35,193 nt of DNA from an uncultured Oscillospiraceae bacterium (GCA_910578735.1 CAJTSQ010000025.1:1-35193), one strand, 5' to 3'; shown: positions 14,442-23,965, counted from the first letter of the stretch. Notes: a model not told the origin generated them from the sequence alone. Numbers and translations: made by a program.

Positions 14442-14802
14442 AGGCTCTCCGCCCGATACTGCCCGGTCCAGCAGACGCAGTAAAATTGGGCACCTCACCG
14501 TTGAGCACCCGCTCCAAGAGCCCGGCCAGCGCCTGGCCCACCGCCGGGCCGGACGCGATTCCGGCCGCTATCACATCCCGGCCGTTTACCGCCAGCTCCT
14601 TCAGCCCTGTTTCGATAATGGTTTCCCCCGCGAAACAGGCCTCCGTCTCCTCTGGACGTGCGGAGGTGCAGATATCCCAGGTGTGGGGGAGACTTCCCCG
14701 GAGCAGGTCCCGCACACAGCCGCCCACCAGCCAGGCCTCGTGGCCCGCCCCCGTAAGCGTCCGGAGGATATGCTCCGCGCCGGAGGGAATCTTATCACGC
14801 AT
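14431..14802 (-). pseudogene. cca: CCA-adding enzyme (tRNA nucleotidyltransferase), internally deleted
   Basis: A 123-aa frame joins the head of a class II CCA-adding enzyme (IPSGAEHILRTL, AWLVGGCVRDLLRG, WDICTSARPEE) directly to its C-terminal end (LAVNGRDVIAAGIASGPAVG, LERVLNGEVPN). About 300 middle residues of a ~430-450-aa enzyme are missing, with the junction near residue 66-70. The catalytic DxD of the head is also damaged: the expected D-W-D reads T-W-D. The remnant cannot add CCA to tRNA. All three tRNA genes in this window encode CCA, so the enzyme may have become dispensable or a second copy may exist. It lies downstream of yerC, beyond a terminator. A purpose-built mini-protein is a less likely alternative. 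Confidence 0.75.
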
Positions 14803-14843
14803 TTCGCAACACCCTTTCGCTGTCTGTCTTTCTTCCAGGCGGC

Positions 14844-14885
14844 AAAACCGCCACCTGCATCCGGCTGGACGCGGGCGGCGGTTTT
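14844..14885 (-). terminator. Terminator downstream of yerC
   Basis: AAAACCGCC (14844-14852) and GGCGGTTTT (14877-14885) form a stem ending in a T-run on the minus strand, between yerC and the cca remnant. Confidence 0.65.
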
Positions 14886-14898
14886 CGCAATTTTGACT

Positions 14899-15210
14899 CT
14901 ATTCGGGATGGGGATCCTCTTGGGCCAGCCGGTCCAGCACCAATTTATACCCCCCGGAGCCGTAGCGCAGTTCCGTATTGACCCGGGTGATGGTAGAGCT
15001 GCTGGTGGAGATTTCTCCGCGGATGGCCTCATAGGTCTTGCCGTCGGAGAGCATGTGGGCCACCTGCAGGCGCTGGGCGAAAGCGGACAGCTCCTGCACC
15101 GTGAACAGGTCGCCAAAAAAGTGGTAACACTCCTCTATGTCCCGCAGGGAGAGGATTCCGCGGAACAATTCATCAATCGACTCACTGCGGTCATTGCGAA
15201 TGCGAGGCAT
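14899..15210 (-). CDS. yerC: YerC/YecD family TrpR-like regulator
   Basis: 103 aa, usual family length; ATG 15210 follows AAGGAGG. All-helical TrpR-superfamily fold: IDELFRGILSLRDIEECYHF, FTVQELSAFAQRLQVAHML, then the HTH TYEAIRGEISTSSSTITRVN and LRYGSGGYKLVLDRL. It is a DNA-binding protein of uncertain target, widespread in Firmicutes. It is encoded 16 bp after the DapF-like gene in the same direction, so it may be at the end of that transcription unit. Confidence 0.92.
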   Translation of the reverse strand: MPRIRNDRSESIDELFRGILSLRDIEECYHFFGDLFTVQELSAFAQRLQVAHMLSDGKTYEAIRGEISTSSSTITRVNTELRYGSGGYKLVLDRLAQEDPHPE

Positions 15211-15225
15211 TGTGAAACGCCCTCC

Positions 15226-16014
15226 TTATTCTAGCTCCACTGTCACTGGGGAGTCCAGAGACACCGGCCCGCCGATCCAGGCGGCCACCTCCTCGCCGTC
15301 CCGGCGGATGACGGTGGCCTCCACCACTCCGGCGGGCTGGACATAGGAGCGGACAAAGGGACCGTCAGGCGCGTCCTGGCTCTGGGCCACGGCGGCGGCC
15401 AGAGAGCCGGAGCCGCAGCTGCCCTCCCAAACCAGGGAGCCGGCGGCGGGGACCTTGACCAGGGGGGTCATAGTTCCCCGTTCCCTGTCCAGGAAAATGA
15501 CGCCGTAGGCGTCCAGATCCGGGATGTCCCGGAACAGAGGCTCGGCCTTCTCAAAAAAGTCCAGGCTGGGGGGCACGTCCTCCACAACAAGGTGGGCGAT
15601 CCCCACCAGGTCAACCATCGTGGCGGGACGGCCGTCCACCTCGGTACGGCCCACGCCCCGGGGCAGGGGCATCTGGGCCCGGGCTGTGCCGGCGGCCTGG
15701 TCCACGTCTACGGTGACAGGCCCCTCACAGCCGCTGATTTCCACCAGCACCTGGCCCTGGGCGATGCCCTTGTTCCGGGCGGTAAACAGGCCAAAGGCCC
15801 GGGTGGCGTTGCCGCAGAATTCTCCGCCGGCCATCTCCAGGCGGGCCATGCCGTCTCCGAGGGGAGGGCAGAGGAAGCCCACTTGCTCCACATCGGAGCC
15901 GGGCAGCGCCATCAACCGTGAGGCAATCCCGGCCCGGTCCCCAGGGGGGACCGGGTCCAGGACGAAGAGGGTGATATTACCTGCCGGGTTGGCACGCAGA
16001 ACCTTCAGCTTCAT
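15226..16014 (-). CDS. DapF-superfamily amino acid racemase/epimerase, possibly histidine racemase
   Basis: 262 aa with the DapF fold in two mirrored halves. The paired catalytic cysteines are visible: Cys67 in GGEFCGNATRAFG and Cys200 in VWEGSCGSGSLAAA. They act as the two acid/base residues for PLP-independent racemisation. True DapF carries MCGNGxR and GSGTCA-type motifs and is somewhat longer; the divergence here (FCGNATR, SCGSGSL) points to another substrate. It starts 3 bp after the stop of histidine ammonia-lyase, so the two are tightly coupled. CntK-type histidine racemases belong to this superfamily, so D/L-histidine interconversion feeding HutH is a reasonable inference, not shown. 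Confidence 0.82.
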   Translation of the reverse strand: MKLKVLRANPAGNITLFVLDPVPPGDRAGIASRLMALPGSDVEQVGFLCPPLGDGMARLEMAGGEFCGNATRAFGLFTARNKGIAQGQVLVEISGCEGPVTVDVDQAAGTARAQMPLPRGVGRTEVDGRPATMVDLVGIAHLVVEDVPPSLDFFEKAEPLFRDIPDLDAYGVIFLDRERGTMTPLVKVPAAGSLVWEGSCGSGSLAAAVAQSQDAPDGPFVRSYVQPAGVVEATVIRRDGEEVAAWIGGPVSLDSPVTVELE

Positions 16015-16017
16015 AGC

Positions 16018-17586
<1,569 letters not shown>

Positions 17587-17644
17587 GGGGAATTACCTCA
17601 CTTTATATTTTTTTCGGCTAAAGCCGATTATTAACGAATTAAGG

Positions 17645-17683
17645 CGCGGCCCCCAAAGGGTAGGGGTCCCTCTGGGGGCCGCG
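17645..17683 (-). terminator. Hairpin between the PH-like gene and hutH
   Basis: CGCGGCCCCCA (17645-17655) and TGGGGGCCGCG (17673-17683), perfect 11-bp stem. The downstream minus-strand tail is only mildly T-rich (CCTTAATTCG), so it could attenuate instead of ending transcription before hutH. Confidence 0.55.
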
Positions 17684-17688
17684 AATGG

Positions 17689-18183
17689 TCACAGCCCCTT
17701 ACTCTTGCGGGAAAAGCCGCCGGAACGGGGGTTGTCGGTTGCCTGGCGTATGGGAACGCCGGGGTGTTTCTCCCGGGCCAGCACCAGAATTTTTTCGGTG
17801 TCGGGCCGGGTGAAGAAAAACCGTTTGCTGGCGCTGCCATGTCCAAAGTGGAGGGCAATCAGTTCCGGGTGGTTTCGGTCCTCCACCACGATGGCGTTAA
17901 TCTCCGCCCAGGGCCAGAAGTTGTAGTTGGTGGTGATCTTCATCTGGTAGAAAATCTCCAGCCCCCGCTCTGTCACCGCCACATCCTTTTGGGACAGCAG
18001 CGTAAGACCGTACAGCGCGGCGAAAATCAGGGCAATCTTGAACCGGGTGACAATGCCGCCCACCAGCAGAAGGATCACCATGGCCCAGCAGGCGTAGATG
18101 ACGTGGGGTTTCCGGGGCTTAAGCTCCCGGGGGGTGTAGATCGGGCCGGTCAGATCGGCCCAGGGGAGGGTTTGCTTGCTCAC
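17689..18183 (-). CDS. Small membrane protein with PH-like domain
   Basis: 164 aa. Two adjacent hydrophobic segments (~28-68: VIYACWAMVILLLVGGIVT and KIALIFAALYGLTLL) are followed by a soluble part of short strands (VTERGLEIFYQMKITTNYNF, INAIVVEDRNHPELIALHFG, ASKRFFFTRPD) and a helix. This looks like a bacterial PH-domain (bPH2/YcxB-like) protein. The role is unknown. It sits between the NhaC-type antiporter and hutH in the same direction and may modulate the transporter, by inference from position only. Confidence 0.65.
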   Translation of the reverse strand: MSKQTLPWADLTGPIYTPRELKPRKPHVIYACWAMVILLLVGGIVTRFKIALIFAALYGLTLLSQKDVAVTERGLEIFYQMKITTNYNFWPWAEINAIVVEDRNHPELIALHFGHGSASKRFFFTRPDTEKILVLAREKHPGVPIRQATDNPRSGGFSRKSKGL

Positions 18184-18219
18184 AGGCAGGTTCCTTTCTT
18201 CGCCAAATACCGTTTGGCG

Positions 18220-18241
18220 TCCGCCCCCGGCCGGGGGCGGA
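18220..18241 (-). terminator. Perfect 22-bp GC palindrome after the antiporter gene
   Basis: TCCGCCCCCGG followed by CCGGGGGCGGA; a second small inverted repeat (CGCCAAA/TTTGGCG, 18201-18219) is adjacent. It probably weakens or ends transcription from the antiporter gene. No clear T-run follows. Confidence 0.5.
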
Positions 18242-18263
18242 TTCAGCCACGATGAATTACAGA

Positions 18264-19862
18264 TCAGGCGCTGATCTTGGGGGCCTTGCCGGAGGCGCGG
18301 CGGGCCTCCAGGTTCTTCAGGGCCTTCTCGTGGGCCTCGGCGGGAGCGCCGGCGGGCTTGCCGGCCTTGGTCTTGCCCAGGATGTTGGTGTAGGAGCCGT
18401 CAGCCCAGAAGATGTTGCGGCCCAGGAAGGCGGTGATGGCGGCATAGATGGGGTTGAGCAGGTTCACAAAGGCGAAGGGGAAGTAGGCGAAGGGGGACAT
18501 GCCGAACACGCCCTGCTGATAGGCGCCGCAGCCGGTCCAGGGGAACATGGCGGCCCACAGGGTGCCGCAGTCCTCCAGGGTACGGGACATCATGTTGCGG
18601 CCCAGGCCCAGCTCGTCATACTTCTCCACATACAGGGGGGCGGGAACGCCGATACCCAGGAACTGGTCGCACATGGTGGCGTCGCAGAACAGGGAGGTGG
18701 CCATGGTGGCGAACACCAGGCTGCCAACGGAGTTCAGCTTGTTCTTCAGCTTGCCGAACAGGGCCTCGGTGCAGCCGCAGCGCTCCAGCGCGCCGCCGTA
18801 GGCCACGGCCAGGAGGATCAGGTTGATGGTCCACATGGTGTGGTCCATGCCGCCCCGGTTAAGCAGGCTGCAGACGGTAGTGTAGGCGTCGGGGCTGACG
18901 TTCAGCGCGGCGGCGGCCTCAGCCACCAGCTCGGGAATCTCAGTATCCACGCCGAAGCCATAGCCGTAGTGCAGCATATCGAACAGGTCGGCCAGGCTGC
19001 CCACGCCCTGGAAGATCACGGCGAAGATAACGCCGGTAAACACCGAAATTGCGACGCCCACCAGGCCGGGCAACTTCATGATACAGGCCGCGATAACCAC
19101 CAGGATGGGGACCAGCAGGAAGGGATTGATGTTAAAGCCGGAGGCGATAACGGTCTGGATGTCCTTGGCCACGGTGGGGTCGTAATTGCCGCTGCTGGTG
19201 GCCACGCCCAGGATGGCGTAGGCGATCAGGGCGATGACGAAGGTGGGGGCGGTGGTGGACACCATGGCGGTCACGTGGTCAAACAGGCCGGTGCCGGACA
19301 CGGCGGCGGCCAGGTTGGTGGTGTCAGACAGGGGGGAGAACTTGTCGCCCACGTAAGCGCCGGAGATCGCCATACCGGCAGTAATGGGGGCGGGGATGCC
19401 CAGGCCGGCGCCGATGCCCAGCATGGCGATACCCATGGTGGCGGTAGCGGTCCAGGAGGAGCCGCAGGCCAGGCCCACGATGGCACACAGGAAGCAGCCC
19501 ACAGGCAGGAACAGCTGGGGAGTGAGCAGGTTCAGTCCGTAGTAGATCAGGGCGGGAATGGTGCCCGACATGAGGAAGGAGGCGACCAGCAGACCAACCG
19601 TACACAGGATCAGGATGGCCTCCATGGTGGCGTTCAGCCGGTCAACCATGCCGGCCAGCATGTCGGAAAAGCTGTGTCCGCACATGCAGCCGATAATGCA
19701 GGCCACCACGATGGACACGGCCAGCGGCATGTGGGCGTCCACATAGGTCTCGTCGGTGAAGTTCAGCCCGTAGATCATCAGACCCATCATCACCACGATA
19801 GGGATGAGCGCCTCGACAACGTTGGGCAGCCGCACGTTGCGGGTCTTTTCGTTACTTGCCAT
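18264..19862 (-). CDS. NhaC-family Na+/H+ antiporter-like transporter
   Basis: 532 aa with about 12 hydrophobic segments. Family signatures include GIPAPITAGMAISGAYVGDK, FSPLSDTTNLAAAVSGT and the pair CGSSWTATATMGIAMLG and FCDATMCDQFLGI. NhaC-family proteins include Na+/H+ antiporters and substrate exchangers such as malate/lactate MleN. Its place at the head of a hutH/racemase unit suggests Na+-coupled amino acid (histidine) uptake or exchange, an inference only. ATG 19862 follows an AGGGG-type site. A -35/-10 promoter with a palindrome in its spacer lies ~130 bp upstream. The basic Ala/Lys-rich C-terminal tail (~500-532) is cytoplasmic. Confidence 0.87.
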   Translation of the reverse strand: MASNEKTRNVRLPNVVEALIPIVVMMGLMIYGLNFTDETYVDAHMPLAVSIVVACIIGCMCGHSFSDMLAGMVDRLNATMEAILILCTVGLLVASFLMSGTIPALIYYGLNLLTPQLFLPVGCFLCAIVGLACGSSWTATATMGIAMLGIGAGLGIPAPITAGMAISGAYVGDKFSPLSDTTNLAAAVSGTGLFDHVTAMVSTTAPTFVIALIAYAILGVATSSGNYDPTVAKDIQTVIASGFNINPFLLVPILVVIAACIMKLPGLVGVAISVFTGVIFAVIFQGVGSLADLFDMLHYGYGFGVDTEIPELVAEAAAALNVSPDAYTTVCSLLNRGGMDHTMWTINLILLAVAYGGALERCGCTEALFGKLKNKLNSVGSLVFATMATSLFCDATMCDQFLGIGVPAPLYVEKYDELGLGRNMMSRTLEDCGTLWAAMFPWTGCGAYQQGVFGMSPFAYFPFAFVNLLNPIYAAITAFLGRNIFWADGSYTNILGKTKAGKPAGAPAEAHEKALKNLEARRASGKAPKISA

Positions 19863-19990
19863 AAAATGTACCCCTCTTTCTTAGATATGTTTCCTCTTCC
19901 GATTTTCGCGGCCCGGCCGGATCTCCTCTTCCAGGAGGATGGTTTCCTGGAAAAAGAGCCCCTCTCCAGCAGGGCCCCGATACAAGAGTT

Positions 19991-20019
19991 ATCATAACAC
20001 AGTTAACTGTTAAAATCAA
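19991..20019 (-). promoter_or_regulatory. Promoter of the antiporter unit with palindromic operator
   Basis: Minus-strand TTGATT (20019-20014) and TATGAT (19996-19991), 17-bp spacer. A perfect 12-bp palindrome ACAGTTAACTGT (19999-20010) fills the spacer, an ideal place for a repressor. CGAAAAT-AA-ATTTTCG (20033-20048) lies just upstream of the -35. Confidence 0.6.
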
Positions 20020-20048
20020 CAAAAATATTTTCCGAAAATAAATTTTCG

Positions 20049-20229
20049 TTGGTCACTATCACGGTCTATCGCTGATGAATCAGCAGAGCGATACACCAGT
20101 TTGCGAAAGAATCCTTGCGAGAGAAGGGATACGGGGATTTGCGGAACGCGCTTTTTGAAAAAAGGATGGAAAGCCGGCGATTTACTTTCAAAAAAAAAGT
20201 GTTTGTCCTGATGTGAGAAAAAAATGGGG
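20049..20229. other. Divergent intergenic region between antiporter and fhs
   Basis: No gene. AT-rich compared with the surroundings, with inverted repeats such as GCTGAT-GA-ATCAGC near 20070 inside ATCGCT...AGCGAT. It may bind regulators serving both divergent promoters. Confidence 0.4.
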
Positions 20230-20258
20230 TTTACTCCGTTTGATTTGTGCGTTATAAT
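20230..20258 (+). promoter_or_regulatory. Promoter of fhs
   Basis: TTTACT (20230-20235) and TATAAT (20253-20258), 17-bp spacer; ~65-nt leader to ATG. Confidence 0.75.
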
Positions 20259-20328
20259 GGCGACAGTGAAATCCCGAGGGACACCCCGGAGTGAAACAAA
20301 ATTTTTAGAATGCAGGAGGCCCACCATC

Positions 20329-21996
20329 ATGACTGACATCGAAATTGCCCAGCAGTCTACTATGCTGCCCATCGAGGAGGTCGCGGCCGGGATTGGCATC
20401 GGCCCTGAGAATCTGGAGCACTACGGCCATTACAAGGCCAAGGTTGATATCCACGCCCTGAAGGACCTGCCCCGGAAGTCCAAGCTGGTCCTGGTAACCG
20501 CCATCAGCCCCACCCCCGCCGGCGAGGGCAAGACCACCACCTCTGTGGGTCTGGCCGACGCCCTGAACAAGATCGGCAAGAAGACCATCGTCTGTCTGCG
20601 TGAGCCCTCCCTGGGCCCCGTGTTCGGCGTGAAGGGCGGCGCGGCCGGCGGCGGCTATGCCCAGGTCGTCCCCATGGAGGACATCAACCTCCACTTCACC
20701 GGCGACTTCAACGCCATCGGCATCGCCAACAACCTGCTGGCCGCCCTGATCGACAACCACATCCAGCAGGGCAACGCCCTGGACATCGACACCCGTCAGA
20801 TCACCTGGAAGCGGGTGGTGGACATGAACGACCGCCAGCTGCGCCATATCGCCTGCGGCCTGGGCGGCAAGGCCTCCGGCGTGCCCCGCGAGGACGGCTT
20901 CGACATCGTGGTGGCCTCTGAGATCATGGCTGTGCTGTGCCTGGCCACCGATCTGATGGACATGAAGGCCCGCCTGGCCAAGATGGTTGTGGGCTACAGC
21001 CGTGCCGGCAAGCCCATCACCGCCCACGATCTGAAGGCCGAGGGCGCCATGGCCGCCGTCCTGAAGGACGCCATCAAGCCCAACCTGGTCCAGACCCTGG
21101 AGCACACCCCCGCCTTTATCCACGGCGGCCCCTTCGCCAACATCGCCCACGGCTGCAACTCCATCCAGGCCACCGAGACCGCTATGAAGCTGGCCGACTA
21201 CACCGTCACTGAGGCCGGCTTCGCCGCCGACCTGGGCGCCGAGAAATTCCTGGACATCAAGTGCCGCGCCGGCGGCTTCCACCCCGACGCAGTGGTCATC
21301 GTGGCCACCGTCCGCGCCCTGAAGTATCACGGCGGCGTGCCCAAGGCTGACCTGAACAACGAGAATCTGGAGGCTCTGGAGAAGGGCCTGCCCAACCTGC
21401 TCCAGCACGTGGACAACGTGAAAAACGTCTACGGCCTGCCCTGCGTGGTGGCCATCAACGCCTTCCCCACCGACACCAAGGCCGAGCTGGACCTGGTGGA
21501 GGCCAAGTGCAAGGAGCTGGGCGTCAACGTCCGCCTGTCCGAGGTGTGGGCCAAGGGCGGCGAGGGCGGCAAGGCCCTGGCCGAGGAGGTCGTCAAGCTG
21601 GCCGAGGACAAGAGCCAGGATCACTTCCAGTTTGTCTACGACGCAGAGGACACCATTGAGAACAAGCTCAACGCCATCGCCACTAAGGTCTACCGCGCCG
21701 ACGGCGTGACCATCGTGCCTGCCGCCAAGAAGCAGATCCAGCAGCTCACCGAGCTGGGCTTCGACAAGATGCCCATCTGCATGGCCAAGACCCAGTTCTC
21801 CTTCTCTGACGACCAGAACAAGATCGGCGCGCCCCGTGGCTTCAAGGTCACCATCCGCGAGGTCAAGGTCAACGCCGGAGCCGGCTTCCTGGTTGCCAAG
21901 ACGGGCGACATCATGACCATGCCCGGCCTGCCCAAGGTGCCCGCCTCTGAGCGCATCGACATCGACGAGAACGGCAAGATCACCGGCCTGTTCTAA
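20329..21996 (+). CDS. fhs: Formate-tetrahydrofolate ligase
   Basis: 555 aa, the standard length. ATG 20329 follows CAGGAGGCCC; the frame is open upstream to 20224 but includes the leader. Catalyses formate + THF + ATP to 10-formyl-THF, reversible in anaerobes that gain ATP from formyl-THF. Visible are the P-loop TPAGEGKTTTSVGL (~62-75), the signature REPSLGPVFGVKGGAAGGGY and MEDINLHFTGDFNAI. It is strongly codon-biased, as in a highly expressed gene. It is divergent from the histidine cluster, whose formimino-THF product would enter the same C1 pool. Confidence 0.97.
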   Translation: MTDIEIAQQSTMLPIEEVAAGIGIGPENLEHYGHYKAKVDIHALKDLPRKSKLVLVTAISPTPAGEGKTTTSVGLADALNKIGKKTIVCLREPSLGPVFGVKGGAAGGGYAQVVPMEDINLHFTGDFNAIGIANNLLAALIDNHIQQGNALDIDTRQITWKRVVDMNDRQLRHIACGLGGKASGVPREDGFDIVVASEIMAVLCLATDLMDMKARLAKMVVGYSRAGKPITAHDLKAEGAMAAVLKDAIKPNLVQTLEHTPAFIHGGPFANIAHGCNSIQATETAMKLADYTVTEAGFAADLGAEKFLDIKCRAGGFHPDAVVIVATVRALKYHGGVPKADLNNENLEALEKGLPNLLQHVDNVKNVYGLPCVVAINAFPTDTKAELDLVEAKCKELGVNVRLSEVWAKGGEGGKALAEEVVKLAEDKSQDHFQFVYDAEDTIENKLNAIATKVYRADGVTIVPAAKKQIQQLTELGFDKMPICMAKTQFSFSDDQNKIGAPRGFKVTIREVKVNAGAGFLVAKTGDIMTMPGLPKVPASERIDIDENGKITGLF

Positions 21997-22019
21997 TAAA
22001 ACTAACTGCAAGGCTTCCG

Positions 22020-22047
22020 GGCCGGCGCTCCTTTCGGGGCGCCGGCC
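22020..22047 (+). terminator. Hairpin after fhs
   Basis: GGCCGGCGC (22020-22028) and GCGCCGGCC (22039-22047), 9-bp GC stem. The T-run is delayed (TGTTTTGCCC then TGTTTTTTCC). Confidence 0.65.
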
Positions 22048-22095
22048 TAACATGTTTTGCCCTGTTTTTTCCAGAAAAAAGCGGGCTCTTTGCCC

Positions 22096-22124
22096 TTGCC
22101 AAAGGGGGCAAACAGTGCTACAAT
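22096..22124 (+). promoter_or_regulatory. Promoter of the mgtE leader
   Basis: TTGCCA (22096-22101) and TACAAT (22119-22124), 17-bp spacer. Transcription would start near 22131, leaving a ~275-nt untranslated leader. Confidence 0.7.
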
Positions 22125-22130
22125 GGCATA

Positions 22131-22405
22131 GGATGTTAAGAATCCGCAAATTTCACGGCGAAAGGAAGTGGGACCCAGCATGGAAGGCCGAAGTTGCCAG
22201 ACAGGCACGAAGGAGAGCTGTCACAGACGAGGGGCGGCGGACCGGGGCCGAAAAGGGACCCCGCCTCGCCGCCGGAGCTGATTCAGGAGGACTGGGAGCC
22301 CTCCTCCTTGTGATGTGCAGCCACAGGCTTGCCGCGCCTTGACCGGTACGGTGCCTGTGGTTTTTCGTGCCTCACGTTTTGTGAAAAACGAGAGGAGGAA
22401 ATGCC
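22131..22405 (+). promoter_or_regulatory. Structured mgtE leader, candidate riboswitch/attenuator
   Basis: A ~275-nt leader between a good promoter and mgtE. Hairpins: GGCGGCG (22233-22239)/CGCCGCC (22267-22273) with an inner GGGG/CCCC helix; AGGAGG (22285-22290)/CCTCCT (22300-22305); and a full intrinsic terminator at 22321-22365 that ends 40 nt before the start codon. The 5' half (22131-22230) contains purine-rich joints (GGCGAAAGGAAG, GGCCGAAG, CACGAAGGAGAG) typical of folded aptamers. I cannot match it to the M-box, c-di-AMP, lysine or Mn2+ riboswitches. Magnesium sensing is plausible from the gene controlled. Confidence 0.5.
22321..22365 (+). terminator. Attenuator terminator in the mgtE leader
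   Basis: CCACAGGC (22321-22328) pairs with GCCTGTGG (22353-22360), followed directly by TTTTT. It stands upstream of mgtE within the same leader. Confidence 0.75.
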
Positions 22406-23749
22406 TTGCACGACAATTATGAGCGCGACCAGCTGATGGAGCTGGTCCGGGAGCGGAAGTTCCGCGCCCTCAGGGAAATCCTGATTGAGATGAACGAGGT
22501 GGACATCGCCGAGTTCCTGGACGAGTTGGACGTAGAGCAGGAGATACTGGTTTTCCGCCTGCTGCCCAAAGACCTGGCGGCCGAGGTCTTCTCCTATCTG
22601 GAGGAGGACCAGGAGAAGCTCATCGGCGCCCTCAGCGACAAGGAGCTGCGGGAGGTGCTGGACGAGCTGTATCTGGACGACACGGTGGACCTGATCGAGG
22701 ACCTGCCGGCCAACCTGGTCAGCCGTATCCTGCGCAACACCGATGCCTCCACCCGCAGCCAGATCAACCGGCTGCTCAATTACCCCAAGGATTCGGCAGG
22801 TTCGCTGATGACCACCGAGTTTGTCTACCTCCACCCCAGCAACACGGTGGAGGAGTCCTTCGCCCGCATCCGCAAGGTGGGCCTGGACAAGGAGACGGTC
22901 TATACCTGCTATGTCACCAAAAATCGGGTGCTGCTGGGGGTGGTGACCGTCAAGCGGCTGCTTATGTCCACCTATGAGACTAAAATCGGCGACATTATGG
23001 AGACCAACGTCCTCTTTGTCACCACCCACGAGGACAAGGAGGAGGTCGCCCAGATGTTTTCCAAGTATGACCTCACCGCCCTGCCTGTGGTGGACGGGGA
23101 GAACCGGCTGGTGGGCATTATCACGGTAGACGATGCCATGGATGTTATGGAGGAGGAGGCCACCGAGGACATCGAGAAGATGGCCGCCATCCTGCCCACC
23201 GACAAGCCCTATTTTCAGACCGGTGTGGTAGAGACCTGGAAGCACCGCATCCCCTGGCTGCTGCTGCTGATGATTTCGGCCACCTTCACCGGCACCATCC
23301 TGGGCTTCTTCGAGGAGGCCCTGGCCGCCAACGCCGCGCTGACCCTGTTTATCCCCATGCTGATGGACACCGGGGGCAACTCCGGTGGGCAGGCCTCGGT
23401 CACCATTATCCGCGCCATGTCCCTGGGGGATGTGGAGTTTGCCGACTGGCTGCGGGTGATCTGGAAGGAGCTGCGGGTGTCAGTCCTGTGCGCCGCCACT
23501 TTGGGGGCGGTGGTGTTTGTCAAGGTCATGCTGCTGGACCGGAAGAACGCCACTGTGGCCGCTGTGGTGGCCCTGACCATCTTTTTTACCATCATTATTG
23601 CCAAGCTCATCGGCTGTACCCTGCCTATGCTGGCCAAGCGGCTGGGCTTCGACCCGGCGGTGATGGCGTCCCCCTTTATCACCACCGTGGTGGACGCCCT
23701 GTCCCTGCTGGTCTACTTTGCCATCGCCACCCGAATTCTAGGACTTTAA
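22406..23749 (+). CDS. mgtE: Magnesium transporter MgtE
   Basis: 447 aa, usual length. TTG start at 22406: AGGAGG (22393-22398) is 7 bp upstream, and the nearby ATG at 22401 is out of frame and opens only a short peptide. Order: N-domain superhelix (~1-125, FRLLPKDLAAEVFSYLEED), two CBS domains (~130-255, VTVKRLLMSTYETKIGDIM, ALPVVDGENRLVGIITVDDA), then five membrane helices from ~275 with the pore signature MLMDTGGNSGGQASVTIIRA. It forms a homodimeric Mg2+ channel gated by Mg2+ bound at the N/CBS domains. RNA-level control by the leader would be a second layer. Confidence 0.96.
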   Translation: MHDNYERDQLMELVRERKFRALREILIEMNEVDIAEFLDELDVEQEILVFRLLPKDLAAEVFSYLEEDQEKLIGALSDKELREVLDELYLDDTVDLIEDLPANLVSRILRNTDASTRSQINRLLNYPKDSAGSLMTTEFVYLHPSNTVEESFARIRKVGLDKETVYTCYVTKNRVLLGVVTVKRLLMSTYETKIGDIMETNVLFVTTHEDKEEVAQMFSKYDLTALPVVDGENRLVGIITVDDAMDVMEEEATEDIEKMAAILPTDKPYFQTGVVETWKHRIPWLLLLMISATFTGTILGFFEEALAANAALTLFIPMLMDTGGNSGGQASVTIIRAMSLGDVEFADWLRVIWKELRVSVLCAATLGAVVFVKVMLLDRKNATVAAVVALTIFFTIIIAKLIGCTLPMLAKRLGFDPAVMASPFITTVVDALSLLVYFAIATRILGL

Positions 23750-23766
23750 AAACGGAGGGATTCACT

Positions 23767-23961
23767 ATGACCTGTGACAACAAGTACCCCTGCCCCTGTA
23801 CTTACGACTGTCCCCGCCGCGGCAAGTGCTGCGCCTGCATTGCCCACCACCGGGAGAAGGGCCAGGTCCCCGGCTGCTTCTTCTCCAAAGAGGGGGAAGC
23901 CACTTATGACCGCAGTGTCGCCGCCCTGGCCCGGGACCACGGCCTGAGCCTCTCGGAGTAA
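23767..23961 (+). CDS. DUF6485 small cysteine-rich protein
   Basis: 64 aa from ATG 23767, preceded by GGAGGG. Seven cysteines are packed in residues 3-40 (TCDNKYPCPCTYDCPRRGKC, CACIAHHREKG, GCFF), followed by TYDRSV. This matches the DUF6485 family, which probably binds zinc or iron. It lies 17 bp after mgtE in the same direction, hence probably co-transcribed, and precedes a terminator. The function is unknown. Confidence 0.85.
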   Translation: MTCDNKYPCPCTYDCPRRGKCCACIAHHREKGQVPGCFFSKEGEATYDRSVAALARDHGLSLSE

Positions 23962-23965
23962 CCAT

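Noticed and set aside
18252..19997. 581-aa plus-strand open frame opposite the NhaC gene
   Set aside because: Gly/His/Gln-rich antisense shadow; the minus-strand protein has clear membrane helices and family motifs.
20305..22149. 614-aa minus-strand open frame opposite fhs
   Set aside because: Leu/Val/Gly-rich shadow of strongly codon-biased fhs.
22131..22405. M-box, c-di-AMP, lysine or manganese riboswitch upstream of mgtE
   Set aside because: Isolated words resemble these cores, but the conserved blocks do not occur in the right order, so no class was assigned.
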